Source: an uncultured Clostridia bacterium (GTDB lineage Bacteria; Bacillota; Clostridia; TANB77; CAG-508). Taken from it: a stretch of DNA of 35,170 nt. Where the stretch lies: the NCBI GenBank assembly GCA_947629085.1, contig CANRCM010000005.1, forward strand, positions 1 through 35,170. The letters are read 5' to 3'. The translations under genes were made by a program, and so were the position numbers. Below are positions 28,101 through 35,170 of the stretch, piece after piece. Positions within the stretch are counted from its first letter, which is position 1; the number at the start of each line of letters is the position of its first letter. The notes beneath the pieces were generated by a model that made no database searches, was not told the origin of the DNA, and saw only the letters and a list, made by a program, of their open reading frames with translations.

Positions 28101-28519
28101 TTCTCTATTGTTTCTTTTAAATTTTCTACAGTTACTCCATGTTTCTTAAATTCTGTAAGTGCTGTCATACTTAAATCTACATTTTCATCAGATTTTCCTA
28201 AAAATTTTAATTCTTGTTTATATTTATTCAATATAGAATATATAAGCATTGCTTTACCACATTTTGAAAGATTATTTTTATTCTGCCCTCCTACTTCTGC
28301 TAAAACTCTATAGGCCATTCTGCTTAATGTAACGACTTCAGCATTTATTACAGACTTTGACTTTATGCAATCCATTAATTTTCTTTCCGCAGTAAAAGAG
28401 AATTGTTCTGGTGTAATGATATATATTTTATTTTTTTTATCTATTAATTTAGATATTTCTGAAAAACAAAAGCTACTTTTTCCACTTCCTGGTTTCCCAT
28501 AAATAATTCTTAACCCCAT
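25151..28519 (-). CDS. addB: AddB, ATP-dependent helicase/deoxyribonuclease subunit B
   Basis: AddB works with AddA to process double-strand DNA ends for recombination. The 1122-residue protein begins MGLRIIYGKPGSGKSSFCF with a Walker A (8-15) and continues with motifs typical of AddB (SRTHKVNTLFIVGLNDGVFP, SISRLEKYRSCPFSYYLQYG). A C-terminal RecB-like nuclease follows (ITGKIDRIDTAN, LRIIDYKSSAK). The Fe-S cysteines are the RSCPF Cys and the final PCEYCEYKAICGF. The start at 28519 is preferred because AAAGGGGGG lies seven bases before; the open frame begins nine codons earlier without a site. No addA is adjacent in this window. It is the first gene of the six-gene run. Confidence 0.9.
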   Translation of the reverse strand: MGLRIIYGKPGSGKSSFCFSEISKLIDKKNKIYIITPEQFSFTAERKLMDCIKSKSVINAEVVTLSRMAYRVLAEVGGQNKNNLSKCGKAMLIYSILNKYKQELKFLGKSDENVDLSMTALTEFKKHGVTVENLKETIENIEDTYLKTKLSDMSLIYEKFQEKIINNYIEETDLLTILANSLKETDLVKDSIVYIDEFSGFTYQEYQVIKELIRHTKQVNITICTDNLNVNTNPDKDIYYSNKITLSKILDLVEENEFKLEKPIELNEQYRFKTKELKHLSENIYNIKPTKYRQKVENIELFLAKNEYSEIEEIAKKIRKLIREEKLRYRDICIITKNIGKYASLVRAIFNKYEIPVFIDEKRDLNQNVIVQYILSILEVLNRNFSQEAILSYIKLGFIEIENDDIFKLENYCTKWGIKQSKWKKEFIYEIDNEDKKHEIERLNELRKQIIDPLLKLQNKIKQKKTAENITKAIYSFLQEQNIEEKIIKKIEELEDKDLLDLSSEYKTSYKIVLDILDEIIKIFNQEKMTIDEYSKIIKIGLKNSGLGKIPCTQDEVIFGDVDRSRTHKVNTLFIVGLNDGVFPTVNKDEGFFNDSDREKLKENKIELANGIKDKLYEDNFNIYKVFTTAENRVYLSYISSDSEGKSLRPSIFIGKIKKIFPELQEKSDVISKQYDIINDIVTYEELIENIAKLKNEEQIEEIWYQIYNYYKNQNYWKTKLNEDLEGLYYTNLPKEIKKENIDKLYGNTLKTSISRLEKYRSCPFSYYLQYGLRLKEKEQLKIHTFNTGSFMHETIDEFFEYVKQENLKLVDLKEENIYKIVSTIIDEELNLEKNKIFTITAKYKILVTRLKKIVSKALKYIIETIIYSDFNIEGTEISFDRKGKYKPIILKLEDGKEIEITGKIDRIDTANNKDGKYLRIIDYKSSAKNIDLNEVYAGLQIQLLTYTDAVCKQEDIIPAGIFYFSLLEQMIKAEKKMDDEEIEELIRKNFRMKGLIIADVKIIKMNDNTLKSGSSKIVPAAITTTGSVNEKWTNGVKSEEFTILQEYIYKTIKDISAEILRGKIDLKPYYNKGKTPCEYCEYKAICGFNPRQNNNSYNYIDQKPKDEILIKMKQEIQNDKK

Positions 28520-28687
28520 GAACAACCCCCCTTTCATGATTTTCATGCTTATTATAACATATTACAAATATTTTTTGTATAGAATTGGCATAAAAAAACA
28601 AATATTGACTTTATAATTCATATTTATTATAAAATCTATATTTGTCATAAGTTCATATTTAAATTATAATTTCATACTGTTATGTTT

Positions 28688-29554
28688 TTAAGCTTCTCTT
28701 CTCCAATAAAATAAATATTGTTGAGCAAGACCAGCTAGATTTCCAAATTTTTCATTTGCTAGTTTTTCTATCTGTTTTTTACTAACTTTGTTTTCATCTT
28801 CTTGTTTAATATATAAGTCATTCATTACTCTTCTCACCCATACATCTATTGGAAAAACTTCAAATCTCTTTAATTCTGAAAACAATAAAATGCAATCTGC
28901 AACCTTTGGTCCTACACCTGATAATGTTAGCAATTTTTCTTTTATTTCATTAGTATTAGGATTTTCTTTTAATTCATTTAGATCTACTTTTTTATCTAAT
29001 ATCATTTTTGTTGTTTCATATAATCTTATGTCTCTAAATCCTAAGCCCAAACTTCTATATTCTTCTATACTAACATTTTTTAATTCCATAGCTGTAGGGA
29101 ATGTATAATATTTTTCTCCTTGATATTCTATTTCATTACCATATTTTTTAGATAATCTTTCTATAATACTTTTTATTCTTGGTATGTTATTATTTGCAGA
29201 TATAATAAATGAGATAATTGTTTCCCATAATTCTTGATTTAGAATGCGTATACCTTGACCATATTGGATACTTGTTTTTATATTTTTATCTATATTAGAT
29301 AATCTTTCTTTTATCTCATTATAATCTCGATCTAAATCAAAATACTCTTTTACAGTTTTTTGTATTTCTTCCTCACATATTCCTTTAAAAATAATCTTAT
29401 TATTTTCTTTTTTTACATTTAAAACATTATTTCTAAATACTCCTGTATAACTTCCATCTTTTCTGATATTCCACCTAAAACATTGTCCACAATCAAATAT
29501 ATCTTTTAATTCAAATGAATCTAGATTTTCTAATATATATTCTTGTTCTTGCAC
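28688..29554 (-). CDS. Ogg1-type 8-oxoguanine DNA glycosylase/AP lyase
   Basis: The 288-residue protein has the Ogg N-terminal domain (FELKDIFDCGQCFRWN). The HhH-GPD core reads LLTLSGVGPKVADCILL, with catalytic Lys217, and FEVFPIDVWVRRVM, with catalytic Asp237. LNQELWETIISFIISANNNIPRI is the family DNA-binding helix. It excises oxidised guanine and cleaves the AP site. The start codon is GTG with AGGAGAG seven bases upstream. It is a separate unit between addB and the YitT gene. Confidence 0.88.
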   Translation of the reverse strand: MQEQEYILENLDSFELKDIFDCGQCFRWNIRKDGSYTGVFRNNVLNVKKENNKIIFKGICEEEIQKTVKEYFDLDRDYNEIKERLSNIDKNIKTSIQYGQGIRILNQELWETIISFIISANNNIPRIKSIIERLSKKYGNEIEYQGEKYYTFPTAMELKNVSIEEYRSLGLGFRDIRLYETTKMILDKKVDLNELKENPNTNEIKEKLLTLSGVGPKVADCILLFSELKRFEVFPIDVWVRRVMNDLYIKQEDENKVSKKQIEKLANEKFGNLAGLAQQYLFYWRREA

Positions 29555-29630
29555 TTTATCTCTCCTATTATTTTATTCTATTAATATTATATCATATTAT
29601 TGTGTGTTTTTTTATATCTTTTAACATTTT

Positions 29631-30491
29631 TTATGTTTTTTTAAATCCTAACCCGACTACTTCTCTTGAGTTAGTTATAATAATAAAACTATACGGATCA
29701 ATTTTTCTTGCAATTGTTTTTATTCTTGCTACATCTCTTCTTGAAGCTGCACACATTAAAACTAGCTTGTCTTTATTTGTATACATTCCCTTTCCATATA
29801 ATCCTGTTGTTCCTCTTTGTATTTTTTCTTCAATATTTTTAGATATTTCTTCACTTTTATCAGAAACTATCATAATTAATTTCGTAAAGTATATTCCTTC
29901 AAAAAGAATATCTACAATTTTCCCCATTAAATAAATCGCAATAGCTGAATATAGACCTATTTCTATTTGTCTAAAGACTATTATATTTACTGCTACCACA
30001 AGAATATCAAATATCATAATTATATTGCTATTTCTTGTATTGGGTTTATATATTTTTGCTAAATAACTTACTAAATCGCTTCCTCCTGTTGAAGAATTTG
30101 ATTTTAATATTATCGCTGTACCAATACCAATTATTATTCCACCATATACACATGCAAGAAATCTATCCTGCGTAACAGGTTTCCATGATTCTAAAAAATC
30201 AATAAAAAAAGATAAACTAATTGTTCCAATTAATGATTTTATAAAAAAACTCTTTCCTATTTTAAAAACAGAAAATAAAAATAAGGGAACATTGATAATT
30301 AATATCATTCTTCCCATCGGTATATTAAATAAATAGTAAGTAATAGTTGCAATACCTGATACTCCTCCTGATGATAGTTGATTTGGTAATAAAAACAATG
30401 CTACACCTATTGCCATAATAAAAGATCCTAAGATTGTTCCTAATATTCCAAGTATTAATTTTTTTATATTAAATTTTTCTTCTAAATACAT
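29631..30491 (-). CDS. YitT-family membrane protein (DUF161 + DUF2179)
   Basis: This 286-residue protein has five to six hydrophobic helices (ILGTILGSFIMAIGVALFLL, then LSSGGVSGIATITYYLF, SSTGGSDLVSYLAKI). A C-terminal cytoplasmic DUF2179-type domain follows (KLIMIVSDKSEEISKNIE, GTTGLYGKGMYTNKDK, IDPYSFIIITNSREVVGLGF). The family is conserved in Firmicutes, with unproven transport or signalling roles. The ATG at 30491 is favoured because AAAGGTGA lies upstream of it. Another ATG, 7 codons earlier, lies in the loop of a hairpin that buries this ribosome binding site. Confidence 0.85.
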   Translation of the reverse strand: MYLEEKFNIKKLILGILGTILGSFIMAIGVALFLLPNQLSSGGVSGIATITYYLFNIPMGRMILIINVPLFLFSVFKIGKSFFIKSLIGTISLSFFIDFLESWKPVTQDRFLACVYGGIIIGIGTAIILKSNSSTGGSDLVSYLAKIYKPNTRNSNIIMIFDILVVAVNIIVFRQIEIGLYSAIAIYLMGKIVDILFEGIYFTKLIMIVSDKSEEISKNIEEKIQRGTTGLYGKGMYTNKDKLVLMCAASRRDVARIKTIARKIDPYSFIIITNSREVVGLGFKKT

Positions 30492-30496
30492 AAATA

Positions 30497-30537
30497 AAAT
30501 CACCTTTATCATAGTATCTCTAAAATAAAGGTGATTT
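30497..30537 (-). promoter_or_regulatory. Hairpin sequestering the YitT ribosome binding site
   Basis: A perfect 13-bp inverted repeat (AAATCACCTTTAT and ATAAAGGTGATTT, 15-nt loop) pairs the Shine-Dalgarno AAAGGTGA with an upstream anti-SD. TTTTATTT follows it, so termination or attenuation is an alternative reading. Confidence 0.55.
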
Positions 30538-30709
30538 ATACAAATTTATCTAATTCTAAAGAATATATTAGAACATTTTACTTTATTAATTTTTAAATAA
30601 ACTTGTAAATGTAAGTATTTAAAATTACTTTTATAATCTTATTCTTCTATATTTGATTCAAAATTAACTACATTTATAATTAATAATAGTATAAATCATA
30701 TTTTTATTT

Positions 30710-31753
30710 TCAGTTTGTGTATGTTTTTGTTATTTCAATTTTGGATTTTCCTTGTTTAATAGCTTTATTTTGATTTAAAATCAGGTCAACATCATATGTA
30801 TCTTTTAATTTTTTTACATTTTCTTTTTTATGTCCTATAACATTATTACTGTCTATTGGGTTGACACTAACTTCAACTTCTTTTACTTTAACATTTAATT
30901 TTTTAATTTTTCCTACTATTGAATCATACCACATCCCTGATTCTACTAATTGCCTAAATGCTGGATGATATGGTCCTGCTATTACTTCACTTTTTTTATT
31001 TTCTGGTTCTGATATTTCGTCTGTATTTTGTAGACCAATTCTTATTATATCTATTTTTTTATCTGCAAATATTCTAACTATCTCTTTGCATACTTCAACA
31101 GCTTGTACTATTGATAATGGTTCATATATTCCCTTTTTATATTCTTCTTCTAACTTAGTATTTTTAACGACTAAAACTGGATATATTCTTACCATTTTAG
31201 GTTTTAATTTTACCAATGCTTTAGCTGTATTTATTTCATCTATTCTTGTACTTTCTGGAAGTCCTACCATCATTTGATGACCTAATTTAAATCCATTCCA
31301 TCTTATCAATCGAGATGCTTTTTTTACATCATTAAAAGTATGTCCTCTATTAGATCTTTTCAATATATAATCATTTGCAGATTGTACTCCTAATTCTATT
31401 GTTTTTACTTTATATTTTTTTAATCTTTTTAAAGTTTCCTTATCTATACAATCTGGCCTTGTAGAAATTCTAATACTTTTTACTTTTCCTTCTTTTATGT
31501 ATTCATATGCTACTTGTAATAGTTCTTCTTGTTGTTCTTTTTCTATTGCTGTAAAACTTCCTCCAAAAAATGCAATTTCAATTTGTGCATCTTCATCTTT
31601 TATACTTTTTAGGTAATCATCAATTATTTTTTTTGCTTCTTCTTTTGTTATATTCTTTTTTTGACCACTTATTGATTTTTGATTACAAAATATACAATCA
31701 TTCGGGCAACCTAAATGTGGTACAAATATAGGTATTATATATTGTTTATCCAT
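30710..31753 (-). CDS. Elp3-like radical SAM protein
   Basis: The 347-residue protein has the 4Fe-4S radical SAM motif Cys16-x3-Cys20-x2-Cys23 (GCPNDCIFCNQ). The SAM-binding glycine segment IAFFGGSFTAI follows, then KTIELGVQSANDYILKRSNRGHT and MVGLPEST, as in the Elp3/MiaB-like COG1243 branch. It lacks the acetyltransferase domain of full Elp3. A tRNA-modifying role is possible but unproven. It follows rnc by 16 bp. In many Clostridia this gene sits between rnc and smc; here smc is elsewhere in the window. Confidence 0.82.
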   Translation of the reverse strand: MDKQYIIPIFVPHLGCPNDCIFCNQKSISGQKKNITKEEAKKIIDDYLKSIKDEDAQIEIAFFGGSFTAIEKEQQEELLQVAYEYIKEGKVKSIRISTRPDCIDKETLKRLKKYKVKTIELGVQSANDYILKRSNRGHTFNDVKKASRLIRWNGFKLGHQMMVGLPESTRIDEINTAKALVKLKPKMVRIYPVLVVKNTKLEEEYKKGIYEPLSIVQAVEVCKEIVRIFADKKIDIIRIGLQNTDEISEPENKKSEVIAGPYHPAFRQLVESGMWYDSIVGKIKKLNVKVKEVEVSVNPIDSNNVIGHKKENVKKLKDTYDVDLILNQNKAIKQGKSKIEITKTYTN

Positions 31754-31769
31754 ATATTTATCCTCTTTT

Positions 31770-32447
31770 CTATTTTAAATTTTCTAAGGCTTTTCTTGCA
31801 GCTTCCATTTGAGCTAATTTTTTACTTTTCCCTTTTCCTAATGCTAATACTTTGCCATTACATGACACTTCCGCTTCAAACGTTTTATCATGATCTGGTC
31901 CTGTTTCACTTAAAGTCTCATATTCTATCTTTACTTCACCATTAACTTGAAGTTTTTCTTGAAGTACTGTTTTATAATCTTTATCTCCTACATGTTTACT
32001 AGCTATTTCTATTTCTTTTTTTAAATTTTCTATAATAAATTGACTAGCTGGTTTTATTCCTCCATCTAAAAATATTGCTGCAATTACTGCTTCTACACTA
32101 TCTGCAAGTATGGCTGGTCTTTTATACCCTTCTGTTTTCATTTCTGATTTTCCCAGGTATAAGAAATCACTAAAATTATGCAATTTTGCAACTTTATACA
32201 AACTATTTTCACATACTACTGTTGCTCTAACTTTAGTCATTTCTCCTTCTCTTAATCTTTTGTGGTTCTTATAAATATATTCACTTGATACAAATTCTAA
32301 AATGCTATCTCCTAAAAATTCCATTTTTTCATTGCTTTCTACTTTATTTTCATATGCATATGATGTATGTGTAAATGCAGTTTTTAATAATTCTTTATTT
32401 TTAAATTTGTATCCTATACTTTTTTCTGCTTGTTCTAACATTTTCAC
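31770..32447 (-). CDS. rnc: Ribonuclease III
   Basis: RNase III cleaves double-stranded RNA in rRNA and mRNA processing. The 225-residue protein has the catalytic signature NEKMEFLGDSILEFV (about 39-53), the second acidic site in ILADSVEAVIAAIFLDGG, and a C-terminal dsRNA-binding domain (DYKTVLQEKLQVNG to KLAQMEAARKALENL). GTG at 32447 lies five bases after GAGGTG; the in-frame ATG at 32441 is the alternative, with spacing of about 11. The radical SAM gene follows closely. Confidence 0.92.
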   Translation of the reverse strand: MKMLEQAEKSIGYKFKNKELLKTAFTHTSYAYENKVESNEKMEFLGDSILEFVSSEYIYKNHKRLREGEMTKVRATVVCENSLYKVAKLHNFSDFLYLGKSEMKTEGYKRPAILADSVEAVIAAIFLDGGIKPASQFIIENLKKEIEIASKHVGDKDYKTVLQEKLQVNGEVKIEYETLSETGPDHDKTFEAEVSCNGKVLALGKGKSKKLAQMEAARKALENLK

Positions 32448-32596
32448 ACGTTCACCTCTTTTCTTCTTTATTTACTTCTGCACTTATATTATATACTATT
32501 TTACAAATTTTGCAATAATTTTTACTTGTTAAATAACATATTTACTTACTTACTACTTTGTGCCATTTAATACCAAGATTTTTTTAATAAAATTTA

Positions 32597-32625
32597 TGGA
32601 CATAACCAAATTATTATTGTATAAT
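32597..32625 (+). promoter_or_regulatory. Promoter of the glucosaminidase gene
   Basis: TGGACA (32597-32602), a 17-bp spacer and TATAAT (32620-32625). Confidence 0.65.
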
Positions 32626-32666
32626 AATGTTGTATTAATATATTTAGAAAGAGAGTAAATAAGAAT

Positions 32667-34049
32667 ATGTCAAAAAATAGAAATTCTTATGACTATAAAA
32701 ATAGAAATTTATCAGATGTATTTAAGGAATTACAAGCTATGCAGCAGTCTTCTAATTCAGACCAAAATACTAATGAATTTAGATCTTCTCAATCAATAGG
32801 AAATACTGTAACTTTTAATTTTAATGACCAAGCTGTAAAAAGTAAAACTTTTTATAAATCAGATGATTTAAAACTTTCTCATATTATTATTGGTCTTAGC
32901 TTTTTAGTTATTTCTATGGGATTGTTTTTTCCAAAAGATTCTTCATTTACTAAAAGTTATGCAAGAGAAGAAGTTATTGATCAAGTATCAGAATATGAAC
33001 TTAATAGGCATAGTTTGAATATGCAAAATATTATTTCTGAAAATACTGATATGGATCGTGTAAAGGAACAAGCTACAGAAGAACGTGAAGTTGAATTTGG
33101 AACTACATATACAGATTCTTCTATCTTACCAAAAGGAGAAGAAATAGTTACTCAAGAAGGTATTTTAGGAAAAGATAAAGTAACTGTTATTAAAACTTTT
33201 GAAAATGGTGATTTTGTAGAAGAAATCATTCTATCAAAAGAAGTATTGGAAGAACCCACACCTAAATTGATAACTATTGGTACATCAGATTTCTTAGCCA
33301 AACATAAAGTACATATAGGAGATACAATGTATTTTGTTGATACTGCTAATATAAAAGAAACTACTGAAGATAATTCTGCTAATATTGCAGAAGTTAAAAA
33401 AAGTATAGATGTTAAATTAATTGAACTTCCTAGTGAAGAAATAGCTAAAGTTTCTTTTGATGGAATAGAAGGATATGTAAAAACTTCTAACTTAACATCT
33501 TCTTATTCAACACCAAGTATAATTGAAAAAAATAGAATTCAAAGACTTTTACTTAAAGTTAATATAAATATGGAATTGAACAAATCTAGTGGATTGACAC
33601 TAAATGATTATAAGAAAATATTTACAGGTTTATCAGATGACACTAATAGAATATTTGAAAACAATTATCAAACATTTTATAATATAGATAAAAAATATAA
33701 TATAAATGGAATTTTTCTAGCATCAATAGCTATTCACGAAAGTGGATGGGGAACTTCTCAAATTGCTAAAGATAAGAAAAATTTATTTGGATATGGTTCT
33801 TATGATAGTTCTCCTTATGAATCTTCAATGGAATTTTCAGATTATTCAGAAGGTATAGAAACTGTTGCAAAATCATTAGTTAAATACTATTTAAATCCAT
33901 CTGGTACAAAAATTTATGATGGAGAAACAGCTTCTGGTTGGTATTATAATGGGCCTACTTTATCTGGAGTAAATACTAGGTATGCTTCTGATCAAAATTG
34001 GCATACTAAAGTATATTCTTATATGGAATTGTTATATAATAGACTTTAA
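32667..34049 (+). CDS. Membrane-anchored N-acetylglucosaminidase (GH73) with G5 domain
   Basis: A 460-residue cell-wall hydrolase. Residues 1-70 are a polar cytoplasmic tail, followed by one membrane helix (about 71-89, HIIIGLSFLVISMGLFF). Residues 110-190 look like a G5 domain (ILPKGEEIVTQEGILGKDKV). An SH3-like segment follows (IAKVSFDGIEGYVKTSNL). The C-terminal GH73 domain has the catalytic Glu358 in SIAIHESGWGTSQIAKDKKN, and then YSEGIETVAKSLVKYYL. It would cut murein glycan strands outside the membrane. A promoter lies upstream and a related envelope gene starts 22 bp after its stop, so they are probably cotranscribed. Confidence 0.87.
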   Translation: MSKNRNSYDYKNRNLSDVFKELQAMQQSSNSDQNTNEFRSSQSIGNTVTFNFNDQAVKSKTFYKSDDLKLSHIIIGLSFLVISMGLFFPKDSSFTKSYAREEVIDQVSEYELNRHSLNMQNIISENTDMDRVKEQATEEREVEFGTTYTDSSILPKGEEIVTQEGILGKDKVTVIKTFENGDFVEEIILSKEVLEEPTPKLITIGTSDFLAKHKVHIGDTMYFVDTANIKETTEDNSANIAEVKKSIDVKLIELPSEEIAKVSFDGIEGYVKTSNLTSSYSTPSIIEKNRIQRLLLKVNINMELNKSSGLTLNDYKKIFTGLSDDTNRIFENNYQTFYNIDKKYNINGIFLASIAIHESGWGTSQIAKDKKNLFGYGSYDSSPYESSMEFSDYSEGIETVAKSLVKYYLNPSGTKIYDGETASGWYYNGPTLSGVNTRYASDQNWHTKVYSYMELLYNRL

Positions 34050-34071
34050 TTTTATTATATAAGGAGTGAAT

Positions 34072-34914
34072 ATGAAAAAAATAAATTTTAAAATAAAAAA
34101 TGCCAAACTTGCTTTTGTAATATTAATCATTCTATCCTTTATTATTTTGCTAATATATTATAACTTTATACTATCTAAATCTCTTGCAAAAAATAATTTT
34201 ACAAACCAAATGATAGAAATTTCTGATAGTAATGAAAATGCAATTTTCAGTATCCAAAAAATATTATTATATAGCAGTGCAAATGCAATTGATAATTCTA
34301 AAGACCAATCTCTAAGCGATGTCAGTATTTGTCAATATTCAGATTTAGCTATTTATATTGACAATAGCAATTCTAGTTCCGAATTAACTGATGAAAATAC
34401 AGTTAAAAATTTATATATTGATAATATTGTAATGTCATCAAAATTAGATAAAGGTGCTAAAATACTAAATTATAAAAATCCTTTAAATTTTGCTAAATTT
34501 GTAGATATTGAGATGCCAATAAATAATAGAATTGATTTTAATATAGTAAATACAAATCAACAAAACGAAAGTAACGATTATGAAAAACCAACATTTTTTA
34601 CAGATTGTTCAAATCCTATTAATTTAGGATATTTAAATAAAGATATTCTAACAAATTATTCTATATCTAATGATTCATCTACTCTTTCTTTTAATGGAAA
34701 AGTTCTAAAAGAATCTAATATTAGTTTAGATGATATAAATTATTCTTTGAACTTTACCATTCATATTGTAAATAATTTAAATAAAAAATTTTCTTATAAT
34801 ATGAAACTTGATGTTAATTTAGATGATAATAATGGTGGAATTTATAATGGATATTCTTATAAGACTAAAACTACTATCGGCCAAGAATATAATTTCTTTA
34901 GTGAATCAATGTAA
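34072..34914 (+). CDS. Unrecognised single-pass membrane protein, extracytoplasmic C-terminus
   Basis: The 280-residue protein has a basic N-terminus (MKKINFKIKNAK), one strong membrane helix (about 13-33, LAFVILIILSFIILLIYYNF) and a large polar, Asn/Ser/Asp-rich domain. That domain has several beta-like stretches (NRIDFNIVN, YSLNFTIHIVNN, KFSYNMKLDVNLDDN). No cysteine pair, sortase motif or known domain is recognised. The ATG at 34072 is set by AAGGAG five bases before. It follows the GH73 gene by 22 bp, so it may partner the autolysin at the cell surface (inference). Confidence 0.65.
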   Translation: MKKINFKIKNAKLAFVILIILSFIILLIYYNFILSKSLAKNNFTNQMIEISDSNENAIFSIQKILLYSSANAIDNSKDQSLSDVSICQYSDLAIYIDNSNSSSELTDENTVKNLYIDNIVMSSKLDKGAKILNYKNPLNFAKFVDIEMPINNRIDFNIVNTNQQNESNDYEKPTFFTDCSNPINLGYLNKDILTNYSISNDSSTLSFNGKVLKESNISLDDINYSLNFTIHIVNNLNKKFSYNMKLDVNLDDNNGGIYNGYSYKTKTTIGQEYNFFSESM

Positions 34915-34925
34915 TTAAAAATCAT

Positions 34926-34951
34926 AACCACCCGTAAAACGGGTGGTTTTC
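34926..34951. terminator. Hairpin at the IS boundary (terminator or IS end)
   Basis: AACCACCCGT-AAA-ACGGGTGGTT followed by TTT. GC content is far above the surroundings. It could terminate the envelope operon but more likely belongs to the IS200/IS605-type right end. Confidence 0.6.
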
Positions 34952-35029
34952 ACTTGCCCTATAAGGGCATATAATGTTGCAGCACCTAAAGGTGCTGGCT
35001 TTCACTCCTTTCAAACCTTTACGCATTTA

Positions 35030-35170
35030 CTACTGTAGCAAACCCTTAAAACGGTTATGATATTCTCTCTTAGTTAATTTATCTTCTAGTACATCTTCCT
35101 TTTCTTGGTCTCTTATATATTTTCTAATAGTTGCTTCATTTAATCCTACTGTGCTAACATAATAGCCCGT
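35030..35170 (-). CDS. tnpA: IS200/IS605-family Y1 transposase TnpA, C-terminal 46 residues (partial)
   Basis: The minus strand from the window edge reads TGYYVSTVGLNEATIRKYIR (first 20 residues) and ends EYHNRFKGLLQ then TAG. TnpA_IS200 proteins end in a similar Y-x-V-x-TVG...IRKYI-x-x-Q segment, which is the alpha-D helix region after the catalytic tyrosine. The 5' part lies outside the window. It contains no in-frame CGG. Confidence 0.75.
   Translation of the reverse strand, partial: TGYYVSTVGLNEATIRKYIRDQEKEDVLEDKLTKREYHNRFKGLLQ

Larger units (their letters stand above)
34926..35170 (-). mobile_element. Right end of an IS200/IS605-family element (partial)
   Basis: The 3' end of a Y1 transposase gene is followed by three GC-rich imperfect-to-perfect hairpins: 34980-34997 (CAGCACC/GGTGCTG), 34955-34969 (TGCCCT/AGGGCA) and 34926-34948. 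Subterminal hairpins without terminal inverted repeats are characteristic of IS200/IS605. The element continues past the window. Confidence 0.7.

Noticed and set aside
25151..28546. AddB starting at 28546
   Set aside because: No ribosome binding site precedes it, whereas AAAGGGGGG sits correctly before the ATG at 28519.
34926..34997. CRISPR-like repeats at the window end
   Set aside because: The three hairpins differ in sequence and spacing and are followed by a transposase end.

Overview
The window is about 35 kb of very AT-rich chromosome from a Gram-positive, Clostridia-like bacterium. The basis is low GC, strong AGGAGG-type ribosome binding sites, AGA-dominated arginine usage, and Firmicute housekeeping genes (smc, mfd, rnc, addB, yitT, a GH73 autolysin). 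The style resembles uncultured gut Clostridia, but that placement is inference. No rRNA, tRNA or CRISPR array was seen. Most genes lie on the minus strand.

Layout. 0-1.8 kb: a pilin-like surface protein divergent from a small XRE regulator, with two TGACA-N4-TGTCA-type dyads between them. 1.8-4.4 kb: a P-type Ca2+ ATPase. 4.5-4.9 kb: a small orphan gene. 4.9-9.7 kb: smc, an XRE regulator and an Rpn/YhgA-like protein. 10-14.9 kb: mfd followed by two SPOUT methyltransferases. 15-18.8 kb: two unknown small genes that share a duplicated promoter and 5' leader hairpin, then topB and an HD hydrolase. 19-20.1 kb: an orphan HExxH protein. 20.2-28.5 kb: a tight six-gene run, addB-pgeF-MFS-S66 peptidase-uracil glycosylase-GltD-like. 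28.7-32.4 kb: an Ogg-type glycosylase, YitT, an Elp3-like radical SAM protein and rnc. 32.6-34.9 kb: two membrane-anchored envelope proteins. 34.9-35.17 kb: the 3' end of an IS200/IS605-type element.

The main observation is that four otherwise intact conserved genes (Ca2+ ATPase, smc, mfd, family-4 uracil-DNA glycosylase) are each split by exactly one extra nucleotide. In every case it is a C directly before the GG of a conserved glycine codon, so the zero frame reads CGG: GTT-CGG-A, TTA-CGG-T, CTT-CGG-A and CTA-CGG-A. Reading CGGN as four bases, or skipping the C, restores full-length proteins of about 866, 1182, 1165 and 187 residues. A by-eye scan of every other gene found in-frame CGG only twice, both in short unknown genes (4633-4821 and 15017-15346). 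This points to programmed +1 frameshifting or quadruplet decoding at CGG, perhaps where CGG has no efficient arginine tRNA, rather than four independent pseudogenes or sequencing errors.

Several genes belong to DNA repair and chromosome maintenance: smc, mfd, addB, the uracil and 8-oxoguanine glycosylases, and topB. Three of the four frameshifted genes are in this group, so CGG decoding would directly affect genome maintenance.
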